Assembly: GCA_002480085.1 (NCBI GenBank)
Contig: DKPJ01000012.1
Span: forward strand, 315,709-379,708
From: Enterobacteriaceae bacterium UBA7338
Lineage (GTDB): Bacteria > Pseudomonadota > Gammaproteobacteria > Enterobacterales > Enterobacteriaceae
Reading direction: 5' to 3'
DNA: 64,000 nucleotides
Shown here: piece by piece, positions 43,391-53,467 of the stretch
How the letters are laid out: each line of letters starts with the position of its first letter
Position numbering within the stretch: position 1 is the first letter of the stretch
Made by a program: the position numbers and the translations under genes
The notes under the pieces: generated by a model
Told to the model about the DNA's origin: nothing
The model's database searches: none
What the model saw: only the letters and a program-made list of their open reading frames with translations

Positions 43391-43516
43391 TGCGGGCTTA
43401 CCACTATTTCCGCCTGTGCCCAGCAGATAACCAACACAAAAAATACCGGCACAGCCACTATTTCCCTGGTGTTGGCGCAGTATTCGCGCACCCCGGTCTA
43501 TCCGGGGTCATTTTTT
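43391..43516 (+). ncRNA. arcZ: ArcZ small RNA
   Basis: The 3' part is nearly identical to E. coli ArcZ: CTGGTGTTGGCGCAGTATTC followed by the terminator CCCCGG-TCTA-TCCGGGG and a T-run (43511-43516). ArcZ is an Hfq-bound sRNA that activates rpoS and represses flhDC and other genes. It is repressed by ArcA. The 5' end is set from the E. coli length and a TATCTT -10; it is approximate. The terminator overlaps the arcB stop codon, so the RNA is antisense to the arcB 3' end. Confidence 0.92.
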
Positions 43517-45847
43517 CCCGGCCGCCGTTACCCACGCCTTAAGTACGGCAATATCCTCCTGCCAGACCAGCCTCATCTCTTCAATCCATTCGCCCACGTT
43601 ATCCCACCACGCCGGCAGATCCGAAGACTGGATTTGCTTGCCCAGCTGTTGCAGGCGACGCAGGCCAATCGATCCCGCCGCGCCTTTGATCTTATGCCCC
43701 TCTTCTGCGATACCCTTCTGGTCGCGGGCGGTCAGGTTCGATTCGAGAATGGCGATATAGCCCGGCATCATCTTCTCAAACATTGCGATGCCATCAACGA
43801 TCACCTTCGGGCCGATGATCTCCAGGTACTGCTCCAGCATCGGAATATCTAATAGCGTCTCTGCCTTATCGTTATCGACGGCTTTCACCGTACTCTCCTC
43901 TTCGTCATCGCAGGTATCCCAAAACTTCTTGATCATCGCTGTCAGCGCCGGGACGGCCAGCGGTTTGCTGAGAACATCGTCCATCCCCGCATCAAGGTAC
44001 TCTTTTTTATCTTTCAGCACGTTGGCGGTCAGGGCCACCAGCGGAGGCAGATCCTCCCGCGAGAAGTTCTGCGTCAGCTGGCGGGAGATATCCAGCCCGG
44101 TCATGTCCGGGAGCTGGATATCCAGCAGCAGCAGGTCGTACTCGCCCGGCGTAAACATCGCCAGCGCCTCGGTACCGGTCATGGCAACATCGACGCTGCA
44201 GCCCAGCTTTTCCAGCACCGATCGCGCCACGATGACGTTCAGCTCAATATCCTCCACCAGCAGCACGTTGAGGGCTGGCAGCGGCATATCGTCATCTTCG
44301 AAGCCGTCTTCGACCTCCTCCGCCACAGCAGGGGCGTGCACCGTCAGCACAAAGCGCGAGCCTTTGCCCGGCTGGCTGCTCACCGTAATGTCACCGCCCA
44401 TGCTTTTCGCCAGCCGCCGCGAGACCGCGAGACCAATCCCCGTCCCGGTAGCCGGTTTGCCGCCGTGCTTATCCTTAACCTGGTAGTACATGGCGAAAAT
44501 TTTATCCTGCTCGGTCGGCGGGATGCCGATGCCGGAGTCCTCAACCTCAAAGCGCAGCATCTCATTATCGTCATAGCGAATGCGCACCGTTACCTGGCCC
44601 TGCTGGGTAAACTTCACCGCGTTGCTGATCAGGTTCCACAGGATCTGGCGTAGCCGGGTGCCGTCGGTGATCACCTTGTGCGGCAGGGGCAGCGTCGGCT
44701 CGACGACAAAGCTCAGCCCCTTCTGCTGGGCCTGGAGACCTGAGAGGGTTTCGAGATCGGCCCGGAAGCTGGTGAAATCCACCGGCTGGTTGTCCAGCTG
44801 CACCTTGTGGCGCTCCATCTTGTCCATGTCAATAATATCGTTGAAGATATTACCCAGCGTTACCGCAGAGACGTGGATGGTCTTCAGGTATTTCTCCTGC
44901 TCGTCGCTCAGCTCGGTATCAAGCAGGATGCGGCTCAGGCCGACGATGCCGTTAAGCGGCGTGCGCAGCTCGTGGCTGATGGTGGAGATAAAGGTGGTTT
45001 TGTCCCGGCTGGCCCGCTCCAGCGCGTCCTGATAGCGCTTGCGCTCGGTAATATCCCGGCCAAAGCCCATCAGCCCGTGGCGTTTACCGACCCGGTCGTA
45101 GTAGGGAACCTTGCGGATCTCAAAGCAGGCTTTGCGCCCGTCAGGGTACTCCAGCCACTGCTCATAGGTCAGGGAGACGTTGTGACGAAACACCTTCTCA
45201 TCGGTTTCGTTGACCTTCTGCGCCGCCTCCGGCGAGTAGACGTCGTCCGGCTTCAGGTTAACCAGCTGCTTCTCGCTTTTGCCGGTCAGCAGCTCCATTG
45301 CCCGGTTGCAGCCGGAGAACTCTCGGTCTTCGTTGCGGTAGAAGACCAGATCCGGCGAGGCATCCAGAAACGAGCGCAGAAACGAGGACTGCTGCTCCAG
45401 CTGGATCTGCGTCTGCTCGCGCTCTTTCATCTCAATTTTGAGCTGCTCAAAGGTCGCCTGGCGCTCGGCCTCGGCAATAGCGCGATCGTTGATCACCTTA
45501 TTAAGCGTGGAGATATTCTCTTTGAGCTGAACGTTGAGCTTGAGATCGCGCTCGCGCATCTCTTCGAGCTTTTCGACCAGCTTCGACAGCCGCTGGCGGG
45601 ACTCTTCAAGCTGCTCAACCACCACCGACAGGAAGTAGACCGCCCAGGGGGTGATCAGCAGCCCGAAGAAGATCGAGCGGATGACGTCGATGCTCTCAAC
45701 CCGGCCATGCAGCACCATGGTAACGGCCATCTGGACGACAATCGCCAGCACCACCAGCGCGAGGGCCAGCAGCATGGAGAAGCGCACCAGGCCAAGCTTC
45801 ATCATCAGATTGACATAGTACTGCGCGAGTAAGCGGATTTGCTTCAT
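43508..45847 (-). CDS. arcB: Anaerobic redox sensor histidine kinase ArcB
   Basis: ArcB senses quinone redox state and phosphorylates ArcA. The 779-residue tripartite kinase has two membrane helices (about 22-77), a coiled linker, a PAS domain (about 150-270), the H1 box ISHELRTPLNG, an ATP domain, a receiver domain with LLLLDIQLPDMTG, and a C-terminal HPt with EEGHKIKGAAGS. All phosphorelay residues are intact. Its stop codon overlaps the ArcZ terminator. Confidence 0.98.
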   Translation of the reverse strand: MKQIRLLAQYYVNLMMKLGLVRFSMLLALALVVLAIVVQMAVTMVLHGRVESIDVIRSIFFGLLITPWAVYFLSVVVEQLEESRQRLSKLVEKLEEMRERDLKLNVQLKENISTLNKVINDRAIAEAERQATFEQLKIEMKEREQTQIQLEQQSSFLRSFLDASPDLVFYRNEDREFSGCNRAMELLTGKSEKQLVNLKPDDVYSPEAAQKVNETDEKVFRHNVSLTYEQWLEYPDGRKACFEIRKVPYYDRVGKRHGLMGFGRDITERKRYQDALERASRDKTTFISTISHELRTPLNGIVGLSRILLDTELSDEQEKYLKTIHVSAVTLGNIFNDIIDMDKMERHKVQLDNQPVDFTSFRADLETLSGLQAQQKGLSFVVEPTLPLPHKVITDGTRLRQILWNLISNAVKFTQQGQVTVRIRYDDNEMLRFEVEDSGIGIPPTEQDKIFAMYYQVKDKHGGKPATGTGIGLAVSRRLAKSMGGDITVSSQPGKGSRFVLTVHAPAVAEEVEDGFEDDDMPLPALNVLLVEDIELNVIVARSVLEKLGCSVDVAMTGTEALAMFTPGEYDLLLLDIQLPDMTGLDISRQLTQNFSREDLPPLVALTANVLKDKKEYLDAGMDDVLSKPLAVPALTAMIKKFWDTCDDEEESTVKAVDNDKAETLLDIPMLEQYLEIIGPKVIVDGIAMFEKMMPGYIAILESNLTARDQKGIAEEGHKIKGAAGSIGLRRLQQLGKQIQSSDLPAWWDNVGEWIEEMRLVWQEDIAVLKAWVTAAGKK

Positions 45848-45942
45848 TAACGAGTTCCTTCACCACAACGTCGCACAATAATACTCAATTCTGAGCAAAG
45901 CGTTGAAGGTTGTGCAAAAAATGTCGCCCGCACCATCCGGCG

Positions 45943-46866
45943 TTATGCCACTGTCCAGGGGCGTCCGAGGGCGGAGCCTTGCGCTCCGTGGGCGTTGAGG
46001 TACGTATCGAGCGCCACCATGCCGGTCCAGCGGTTTTCGCACCACAGCGGCGCGAGCAGGGTTGGTCGGCGGGCGCTGGCGGAGATGCGATGGTAGATCA
46101 CCTCCGGCGGCGTATGGCGGATCATCTCCCCGGCGGCCAGGGTATAGGCATCCAGCTCGATACCGACCAGCCTGCCAGCCTGCCAGGCCTTCGCCATCGT
46201 GCTGCCGGTAACGATATGCAGCGGATGCAGCTTGATGCCGTCAACGCCGGTCTCCACTACCCGCTGGAGCGTCGCGAGGCACTCCGCCTCATCCTCCCCC
46301 GGCAGGCCAACGATGAGGTGGCTGCACACCTTCAGCCCACGCTGGCGGGCCAGCCAGGTGGTGCGCTGGTAGCAGGCGAAGTCGTGACCGCGGTTTATGC
46401 GGCGCAGGGTTTTATCGTGGGCCGTTTGCAGGCCCAGCTCCAGCCAGACCTCATACCCCTGCTGCTGGTATTCGCTGAGCAGATCCAGCACCGCCTCCGG
46501 GACACAGTCCGGGCGCGTCCCGACGCACAGCCCAACAATATTGGCGTGGCTCACCGCCTGCTGGTACATCGCCCGCAGCACCTGCACCTCGGCCCAGGTG
46601 CTGGTATAGGCCTGGAAATAGGCCAGGTAGCGCCGGGCGCGGTTAACCCGCGTCGCCTGGTACGCGAGCTGCTCGGCAATGGCGTGGTTCTGCTGGGTCT
46701 CGTCAGCAAAAGAGGCAACGTTGCAGAAGGTGCAGCCCCCGCGACCAATCGTGCCATCGCGATTCGGGCAGCTAAAGCCGCCGTGTAGGGTGAGCTTATG
46801 GACTTTTTCACCATAGCGGCGGGCAAGATCGCCACCAAACATGTTGACTAATTTTTGTAACTGCAT
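45943..46866 (-). CDS. yhcC: Radical SAM protein YhcC
   Basis: This 307-residue radical SAM protein has the Fe-S cysteines in CPNRDGTIGRGGCTFCN, an Elp3-like spacing. E. coli YhcC is its close relative; the reaction is not established. It is divergent from gltB across a 671-bp gap. Confidence 0.92.
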   Translation of the reverse strand: MQLQKLVNMFGGDLARRYGEKVHKLTLHGGFSCPNRDGTIGRGGCTFCNVASFADETQQNHAIAEQLAYQATRVNRARRYLAYFQAYTSTWAEVQVLRAMYQQAVSHANIVGLCVGTRPDCVPEAVLDLLSEYQQQGYEVWLELGLQTAHDKTLRRINRGHDFACYQRTTWLARQRGLKVCSHLIVGLPGEDEAECLATLQRVVETGVDGIKLHPLHIVTGSTMAKAWQAGRLVGIELDAYTLAAGEMIRHTPPEVIYHRISASARRPTLLAPLWCENRWTGMVALDTYLNAHGAQGSALGRPWTVA

Positions 46867-47161
46867 AATCTGAAAGGCCGCCCTGAAGAAAGGGCCAAGC
46901 CTGCCATTTTTAGCCTCCGTCGGCGATGACCTGGATCAATCGTCATAGCGGGGCTACATCCATTGCATAATCAAGCACAATTACCGCTATTTCATTCACC
47001 GCCGGGTTGATTACTTTTCCTTATATTGCTGACCTCTTTTTCTACTATTTTTGCTCATGCGTAAAACAGTGTCTTTATGCGGGTTACTCTGCGCAACCAG
47101 CGAAAAATAGCGCATTAAGGTAAAAAAACAGGCGATACCAATAACAATAGCGCTTTCTTAT

Positions 47162-47177
47162 AGTGAGAGAGATCACA
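47162..47177. promoter_or_regulatory. CRP-like site upstream of gltB
   Basis: AGTGA-GAGAGA-TCACA matches the CRP half-sites TGTGA-N6-TCACA at nine of ten positions. It lies about 360 bases before gltB. Function is inferred. Confidence 0.5.
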
Positions 47178-47340
47178 CTCTGCCACCGCCCGCCGTAGCT
47201 GTAACACGGCTGTAAAATAGCTAAATAATCTTTAACATCATAAACTTAACCCTGTGTTAGCACATTTTTGCATAAATAAGATTGTGATTTGACCTGTGTG
47301 TCGATTCCCGATAAGTTGGATATCCGCTGGAAGCTTTCTG

Positions 47341-47359
47341 GGTGAGCAGTCTGCTCACC
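47341..47359 (+). promoter_or_regulatory. Inverted repeat upstream of gltB
   Basis: GGTGAGCA and TGCTCACC form a perfect 8-bp stem around GTC, about 180 bases before the gltB start. It could be an operator or an RNA hairpin in the leader. Confidence 0.45.
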
Positions 47360-47537
47360 ATATTTATGCAGTAATTTAGATTCCCTCTGAAGCAAGTCCT
47401 CAACACTTGTTTGACCTACGCGAAAAGGATGATAGAGGGCGACATGCGAGGCCTGTAGGCTCCGTCGCCACGCCCTTTCTGCGCCTGCGCGCCACGGTCA
47501 TGAGAGAGTCACGTAGAGCCTGGGGAGGTTCACTGAT

Positions 47538-50500
47538 ATGTTGTACGATAAATCTCTTGAGAGAGATAACTGTGGTTTCGGCCTGATCGCCCACATAGAA
47601 GGCGAACCTAGCCACAAGGTAGTGCGTACCGCTATTCACGCACTGGCCCGAATGCAGCACCGTGGTGCGATCCTTGCCGATGGTAAAACCGGCGACGGTT
47701 GCGGCCTGCTGCTGCAAAAACCTGACCGTTTCTTCCGCCTGGTTGCCGAAGAGCGCGGCTGGCGCTTAGCCAAAAATTATGCCGTGGGCATGCTGTTCCT
47801 GAACCAGGACGCTGAAAAGGCCGCCGTTGCGCGCCGCATCGTCGAAGAAGAACTTCAGCAAGAGACCCTCTCTATCGTGGGCTGGCGCGATGTGCCGACC
47901 AACGAAGGGGTGCTCGGTGAAATCGCCCTCTCCTCGCTGCCACGTATTGAGCAAATTTTTGTTAACGCCCCTGCGGGCTGGCGTCCGCGTGATATGGAGC
48001 GCCGTCTGTTTATTGCGCGCCGCCGTATCGAAAAACGCCTCCAGGAGGACAAAGAGTTCTACGTCTGTAGCCTCTCTAACCTGGTGAACATCTATAAAGG
48101 TCTCTGTATGCCGGCGGATCTGCCGCGCTTCTACCTGGACCTTGCGGACCTGCGTCTGGAGTCGGCCATCTGCCTGTTCCACCAGCGCTTCTCCACCAAC
48201 ACCGTACCGCGCTGGCCGCTGGCTCAGCCGTTCCGCTATCTGGCCCACAACGGTGAGATCAACACCATCACCGGTAACCGCCAGTGGGCGCGCGCGCGTA
48301 CCTATAAATTCAAGACGCCGCTGATCCCGGATCTGCATGACGCCGCGCCGTTCGTCAACGAAACCGGCTCCGACTCCAGCTCGCTGGATAACATGCTCGA
48401 GCTGCTGCTGGCGGGCGGGATGGACATCGTCCGCGCCATGCGCCTGCTGGTGCCGCCGGCCTGGCAGAACAACCCGGATATGGATCCGGGGCTGCGTGCC
48501 TTCTTTGACTTTAACTCCATGCACATGGAGCCGTGGGATGGCCCGGCGGGCATCGTGATGTCCGACGGGCGCTTTGCCGCCTGTAACCTGGACCGTAACG
48601 GCCTGCGCCCAGCGCGCTACGTCATCACCAAAGACAAGCTGATCACCTGCGCCTCTGAAGTGGGGATTTGGGACTACCAGCCGGATGAAGTGGTCGAGAA
48701 AGGCCGCGTTGGGCCGGGCGAGCTGATGGTGATCGACACCCGCGGCGGCCGCATCCTGCACTCCGGCGAAACCGACAACGATCTGAAGAGCCGCCACCCC
48801 TATAAAGAGTGGATGGAGAAGAACGTGCGCCGTCTGGTGCCGTTTGAAGATCTGCCGAACGAGGCGGTGGGCAGCCGTGAGATGGACGACGACCTGCTCG
48901 CCAGCTACCAGAAGCAGTTTAACTACAGCGCCGAAGAGCTGGATTCCGTGATCCGCGTGCTGGGCGAAAATGGCCAGGAGGCGGTCGGTTCAATGGGTGA
49001 CGATACCCCGTTCGCCGTGCTCTCCAGCCAGCCGCGCATTATTTACGACTACTTCCGCCAGCAGTTTGCGCAGGTGACCAACCCACCAATCGATCCGCTG
49101 CGGGAAGCGCACGTGATGTCGCTCGCCACCAGCATCGGCCGGGAGATGAACGTCTTCTGTGAAGCCGAAGGCCAGGCGCATCGTCTGACCTTTAAGTCAC
49201 CGATCCTGCTCTACTCTGACTTTAAACAGCTGACCACTATGTCGGAGCACCACTATCGCGCCGACACGCTGGATATCACCTTTAACGTCAACGAAGCTTC
49301 GCTGGAAGCGACGGTGAGCGCACTCTGTGATAAAGCAGAGCAGATGGTGCGCGACGGCACGGTGCTGCTGGTGCTCTCTGACCGCAACATCGCTAAAGAT
49401 CGCCTGCCGGTTCCGGCCCCGATGGCGGTGGGGGCTATCCAGACCCGCCTCGTGGAGAAGAGCCTGCGCTGCGACGCCAACATCATCGTTGAGACCGCCA
49501 GCGCCCGCGATCCGCACCACTTCGCCGTGCTGCTGGGCTTCGGCGCGACGGCTATCTACCCGTACCTTGCCTATGAGACGCTGGCGAAGCTGGTGGATAC
49601 CCACGCCATCGATAAGAACTACCGTACCGTGATGCTGAACTACCGTAACGGCATCAACAAAGGCCTGTATAAGATCATGTCCAAAATGGGCATCTCTACC
49701 ATCGCCTCCTACCGCTGCTCGAAGCTGTTCGAAGCGGTTGGCCTGCATGATGAGGTTGCCGATCTCTGCTTCCAGGGCGTGATCAGCCGCATCGGCGGCG
49801 CGGGCTTTGCTGACTTCCAGCAGGATCTGCTGAACCTGTCGAAACGTGCCTGGCTGGCGCGTAAGCCGCTGGAGCAGGGCGGCCTGCTGAAGTACGTGCA
49901 CGGCGGTGAATACCACGCCTACAACCCGGACGTGGTGCGCACCCTGCAGCAGGCGGTAGAGAGCGGCGAGTACAGCGACTATCAGCAGTACGCTAAGCTG
50001 GTCAACGAGCGCCCGGCGGCTACGCTGCGCGATCTGCTGCACATCACCCCGCCTGCGGACGCGGTGAACGTTGACGACGTGGAGCCAGCCAGCGAGCTGT
50101 TTAAACGCTTCGATACCGCAGCGATGTCTATCGGCGCGCTGAGCCCGGAGGCCCACGAGGCGCTGGCCGAGGCGATGAACAGCATCGGCGGTAACTCTAA
50201 CTCCGGCGAAGGCGGCGAAGATCCGGCTCGCTACGGCACCAACAAAGTGTCGCGTATTAAACAGGTCGCCTCCGGCCGCTTCGGCGTGACTCCGGCCTAC
50301 CTGGTAAACGCGGACGTTATCCAGATTAAAGTGGCCCAGGGTGCGAAGCCTGGGGAAGGCGGCCAGCTGCCGGGGGATAAGGTCACCCCGTACATTGCTA
50401 AGCTGCGCTACTCGGTGCCGGGCGTGACGCTGATCTCCCCGCCGCCGCACCACGATATCTACTCCATCGAGGATCTGGCCCAGCTGATCTTTGACCTGAA

Positions 50501-51998
50501 GCAGGTCAATCCGAAGGCGATGATCTCCGTGAAGCTGGTCTCCGAGCCGGGCGTAGGCACCATCGCCACCGGCGTGGCAAAAGCCTATGCGGATCTCATC
50601 ACCATCGCCGGCTACGACGGCGGCACCGGCGCAAGCCCGCTCTCCTCAGTGAAATACGCGGGCTGCCCGTGGGAGCTGGGGCTGGTTGAGACCCAGCAGG
50701 CGCTGGTGGCGAACGGCCTGCGTCACAAGATCCGTCTGCAGGTGGACGGCGGCCTGAAAACCGGCGTGGACATCATCAAAGCGGCGATTCTGGGTGCAGA
50801 GAGCTTCGGCTTCGGCACCGGCCCGATGGTGGCGCTGGGCTGTAAATATCTGCGCATTTGCCACCTGAACAACTGCGCAACCGGCGTTGCAACCCAGGAT
50901 GACAAGCTGCGTAAGGACCACTACCACGGCCTGCCGTTCAAAGTGACTAACTACTTTGAATTTATCGCCCGTGAGACCCGGGAGCTGATGGCGCAGCTGG
51001 GCGTAACCCGCCTGGTGGACCTGATTGGCCGTACCGATCTGCTCACCGCGCTGGAGGGCTTCACTGCCAAACAGCAGAAGCTGGATCTGTCGAAGCTGCT
51101 GGAGACCGCCGAGCCGCATCCAGGCAAAGCGCTCCACTGCACCGAGCACAACCCGCCGTTTGATAACGGCGTGCTCAACGCCCAGTTGCTGAATCAGGCG
51201 AAGCCGTTCGTGGATGAGCGCCAGAGCAAAACCTTCTGGTTTGATATTCGCAACACCGACCGTTCGGTGGGCGCATCGCTCTCCGGCTACATTGCCCAGA
51301 CGCATGGCGATCAGGGCCTGGCGTCGGATCCGATTAAAGCCCACTTCAGCGGCACCGCAGGCCAGAGCTTCGGCGTGTGGAACGCAGGCGGCGTTGAGCT
51401 GTACCTGACCGGGGATGCCAACGACTACGTCGGTAAAGGCATGGCGGGCGGTCTGCTGGCGGTGCGTCCGCCGGTCGGCTCGGCCTTCCGCAGCCATGAG
51501 GCGAGCATTATCGGTAACACCTGCCTGTACGGCGCGACCGGTGGTCGTCTGTACGCCGCAGGCCGCGCGGGTGAACGTTTCGGGGTGCGTAACTCCGGGG
51601 CCATCACCGTCGTGGAAGGTATTGGTGACAACGGCTGTGAATACATGACCGGCGGCATCGTCTGTATTCTTGGCAAAACGGGCGTCAACTTTGGCGCGGG
51701 CATGACCGGCGGCTTCGCCTACGTGCTGGATGAAGACGGCGAGTTCCGCAACCGCGTGAATCCGGAGCTGGTGGAAGTGCTGAGCGTCGATGACCTCGCG
51801 ATCCACGAAGAGCACCTGCGCGGTCTGATCACCGAGCATGTACAGCATACCGGCTCCTCGCGTGGGGAAGAGATTCTGGCGCACTGGCCTGCCTTCGCCG
51901 CGAAGTTTGCGCTGGTTAAGCCGAAGTCCAGCGATGTTAAAGCCCTGTTGGGTCACCGTAGTCGCAGCGCCGCAGAGTTGCGCGTGCAGGCGCAGTAA
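47538..51998 (+). CDS. gltB: Glutamate synthase (NADPH) large subunit
   Basis: GltB makes glutamate from 2-oxoglutarate and glutamine with GltD. The 1486-residue protein has an 11-residue propeptide (MLYDKSLERDN) before the nucleophilic Cys12 of the class II amidotransferase domain. FMN-binding and synthase domains follow (GGTGASPLSS). The 3Fe-4S cysteines are in CKYLRICHLNNC. The C-terminal GltB beta-helix domain is present. The length equals E. coli. Confidence 0.98.
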   Translation: MLYDKSLERDNCGFGLIAHIEGEPSHKVVRTAIHALARMQHRGAILADGKTGDGCGLLLQKPDRFFRLVAEERGWRLAKNYAVGMLFLNQDAEKAAVARRIVEEELQQETLSIVGWRDVPTNEGVLGEIALSSLPRIEQIFVNAPAGWRPRDMERRLFIARRRIEKRLQEDKEFYVCSLSNLVNIYKGLCMPADLPRFYLDLADLRLESAICLFHQRFSTNTVPRWPLAQPFRYLAHNGEINTITGNRQWARARTYKFKTPLIPDLHDAAPFVNETGSDSSSLDNMLELLLAGGMDIVRAMRLLVPPAWQNNPDMDPGLRAFFDFNSMHMEPWDGPAGIVMSDGRFAACNLDRNGLRPARYVITKDKLITCASEVGIWDYQPDEVVEKGRVGPGELMVIDTRGGRILHSGETDNDLKSRHPYKEWMEKNVRRLVPFEDLPNEAVGSREMDDDLLASYQKQFNYSAEELDSVIRVLGENGQEAVGSMGDDTPFAVLSSQPRIIYDYFRQQFAQVTNPPIDPLREAHVMSLATSIGREMNVFCEAEGQAHRLTFKSPILLYSDFKQLTTMSEHHYRADTLDITFNVNEASLEATVSALCDKAEQMVRDGTVLLVLSDRNIAKDRLPVPAPMAVGAIQTRLVEKSLRCDANIIVETASARDPHHFAVLLGFGATAIYPYLAYETLAKLVDTHAIDKNYRTVMLNYRNGINKGLYKIMSKMGISTIASYRCSKLFEAVGLHDEVADLCFQGVISRIGGAGFADFQQDLLNLSKRAWLARKPLEQGGLLKYVHGGEYHAYNPDVVRTLQQAVESGEYSDYQQYAKLVNERPAATLRDLLHITPPADAVNVDDVEPASELFKRFDTAAMSIGALSPEAHEALAEAMNSIGGNSNSGEGGEDPARYGTNKVSRIKQVASGRFGVTPAYLVNADVIQIKVAQGAKPGEGGQLPGDKVTPYIAKLRYSVPGVTLISPPPHHDIYSIEDLAQLIFDLKQVNPKAMISVKLVSEPGVGTIATGVAKAYADLITIAGYDGGTGASPLSSVKYAGCPWELGLVETQQALVANGLRHKIRLQVDGGLKTGVDIIKAAILGAESFGFGTGPMVALGCKYLRICHLNNCATGVATQDDKLRKDHYHGLPFKVTNYFEFIARETRELMAQLGVTRLVDLIGRTDLLTALEGFTAKQQKLDLSKLLETAEPHPGKALHCTEHNPPFDNGVLNAQLLNQAKPFVDERQSKTFWFDIRNTDRSVGASLSGYIAQTHGDQGLASDPIKAHFSGTAGQSFGVWNAGGVELYLTGDANDYVGKGMAGGLLAVRPPVGSAFRSHEASIIGNTCLYGATGGRLYAAGRAGERFGVRNSGAITVVEGIGDNGCEYMTGGIVCILGKTGVNFGAGMTGGFAYVLDEDGEFRNRVNPELVEVLSVDDLAIHEEHLRGLITEHVQHTGSSRGEEILAHWPAFAAKFALVKPKSSDVKALLGHRSRSAAELRVQAQ

Positions 51999-52007
51999 GA
52001 GGTAGCA

Positions 52008-53426
52008 ATGAGCCAAAACGTGTACCAGTTTATTGACTTACAGCGCGTGGATCCGCCTAAGAAAGCGCTGAAGATCCGTAAAATCGAATTTGTTGAGATC
52101 TATGAGCCGTTCTCAGAGGGCCAGGCCAAGGCGCAGGCAGATCGCTGCCTCTCCTGCGGCAACCCATACTGTGAATGGAAGTGCCCGGTGCATAACTACA
52201 TCCCGAACTGGCTGAAGCTGGCCAACGAGGGGCGTATTTTTGAGGCCGCCGAGCTGTCGCACCAAACCAACACCCTGCCGGAAGTGTGCGGCCGGGTCTG
52301 CCCGCAGGATCGCCTTTGCGAAGGCTCCTGCACCCTGAACGACGAGTTCGGCGCGGTGACCATCGGCAACATCGAGCGCTATATCAACGATAAGGCGTTT
52401 GAGATGGGCTGGCGTCCGGACCTGACCGGCGTGAAGCAGACCGACAAGCGCGTCGCCATTATCGGTGCTGGCCCGGCTGGCCTGGCGTGCGCCGACGTGC
52501 TGACCCGCAACGGCGTGAAGGCAGTGGTATTCGATCGCCATCCGGAGATCGGCGGCCTGCTGACCTTTGGTATTCCGGCCTTTAAGCTGGAGAAAGAGGT
52601 GATGACCCGCCGCCGGGAGATCTTCACCGGCATGGGCATTGAGTTCAAACTCAACGTCGAAGTGGGCCGCGACGTGCAGCTTGAAGAGCTGCTGAAAGAT
52701 TACGATGCGGTATTCCTCGGCGTCGGCACCTATCAGTCCATGCGCGGCGGTCTGGAGAACGAAGACGCTTCCGGCGTGTTTGACGCTCTGCCGTTCCTGA
52801 TCGCTAACACCAAGCAGATCATGGGCTTCGGTGAGACCGCTGACGAACCGTACGTCAGCATGGAAGGCAAGCGCGTGGTGGTGCTGGGCGGCGGTGATAC
52901 CGCGATGGACTGCGTACGCACCTCCATTCGCCAGGGCGCAACCCACGTGACCTGCGCCTATCGCCGTGACGAAGAGAACATGCCTGGCTCCCGCCGCGAA
53001 GTGAAAAACGCGCGTGAAGAGGGCGTGGAGTTCCAGTTCAACGTCCAGCCGCTGGGTATCGAAGTGAACGCTAACGGCAAGGTGAGCGGCGTGAAGATGG
53101 CGCGTACCGAAATGGGCGCACCGGATGCGCACGGCCGCCGCCGGGCTGAGATCGTCGCTGGCTCCGAGCACGTGGTACCGGCTGATGCAGTGGTGATGGC
53201 GTTTGGTTTCCGTCCGCACAACATGTCCTGGCTGGCGCAGCACAGCGTTGAGTTGGACGCCCAGGGCCGCATCATCGCCCCGGAAGGCAACGAAAACGCC
53301 TTCCAGACCAGCAACCCGAAAATCTTCGCCGGTGGTGACATCGTGCGCGGTTCGGACCTGGTGGTGACGGCAATTGCTGAAGGGCGTAAAGCCGCCGACG
53401 GCATTATGAACTACCTCGAAGTGTAA
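52008..53426 (+). CDS. gltD: Glutamate synthase (NADPH) small subunit
   Basis: GltD passes electrons from NADPH through FAD and iron-sulfur centres to GltB. The 472-residue protein has two N-terminal cysteine clusters (CLSCGNPYCEWKCPVHN and CGRVCPQDRLCEGSC), FAD motif GAGPAGLACAD, and NADPH motif GGGDTAMDC. It is 9 bases after gltB. gltF, which follows in E. coli, is absent. Confidence 0.98.
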   Translation: MSQNVYQFIDLQRVDPPKKALKIRKIEFVEIYEPFSEGQAKAQADRCLSCGNPYCEWKCPVHNYIPNWLKLANEGRIFEAAELSHQTNTLPEVCGRVCPQDRLCEGSCTLNDEFGAVTIGNIERYINDKAFEMGWRPDLTGVKQTDKRVAIIGAGPAGLACADVLTRNGVKAVVFDRHPEIGGLLTFGIPAFKLEKEVMTRRREIFTGMGIEFKLNVEVGRDVQLEELLKDYDAVFLGVGTYQSMRGGLENEDASGVFDALPFLIANTKQIMGFGETADEPYVSMEGKRVVVLGGGDTAMDCVRTSIRQGATHVTCAYRRDEENMPGSRREVKNAREEGVEFQFNVQPLGIEVNANGKVSGVKMARTEMGAPDAHGRRRAEIVAGSEHVVPADAVVMAFGFRPHNMSWLAQHSVELDAQGRIIAPEGNENAFQTSNPKIFAGGDIVRGSDLVVTAIAEGRKAADGIMNYLEV

Positions 53427-53432
53427 TCATCC

Positions 53433-53467
53433 GCCCCTTTATCTCGCCGGATAAAGGGGCTTTTTTT
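53433..53467. terminator. Terminator between gltD and the FAD gene
   Basis: GCCCCTTTAT and ATAAAGGGGC form a 10-bp stem with an eight-base loop, followed by seven T on the plus strand. It ends gltBD. It abuts the stop of the convergent flavoprotein gene. Confidence 0.92.

Larger units (their letters stand above)
46867..47537. promoter_or_regulatory. yhcC-gltB intergenic regulatory region
   Basis: This 671-bp AT-rich gap drives gltB rightward and yhcC leftward. I see no gene in it. It holds a CRP-like site and a perfect hairpin (listed separately). In E. coli the gltBD promoter is activated by Lrp at distant sites; AT-rich tracts here could serve that purpose but I could not define Lrp sites. 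A possible nine-codon reading frame at 47428 has poor spacing to a ribosome binding site and is not called. Confidence 0.6.

Noticed and set aside
47428..47457. Nine-codon leader peptide upstream of gltB
   Set aside because: The AAGG motif abuts the ATG with no spacer, and no regulatory codon run is present.
49197..50453. Long open frame antisense to gltB
   Set aside because: A codon shadow of gltB; the gltB frame matches E. coli throughout.
52113..53243. Long open frame antisense to gltD
   Set aside because: A shadow of the conserved gltD frame, with no independent support.
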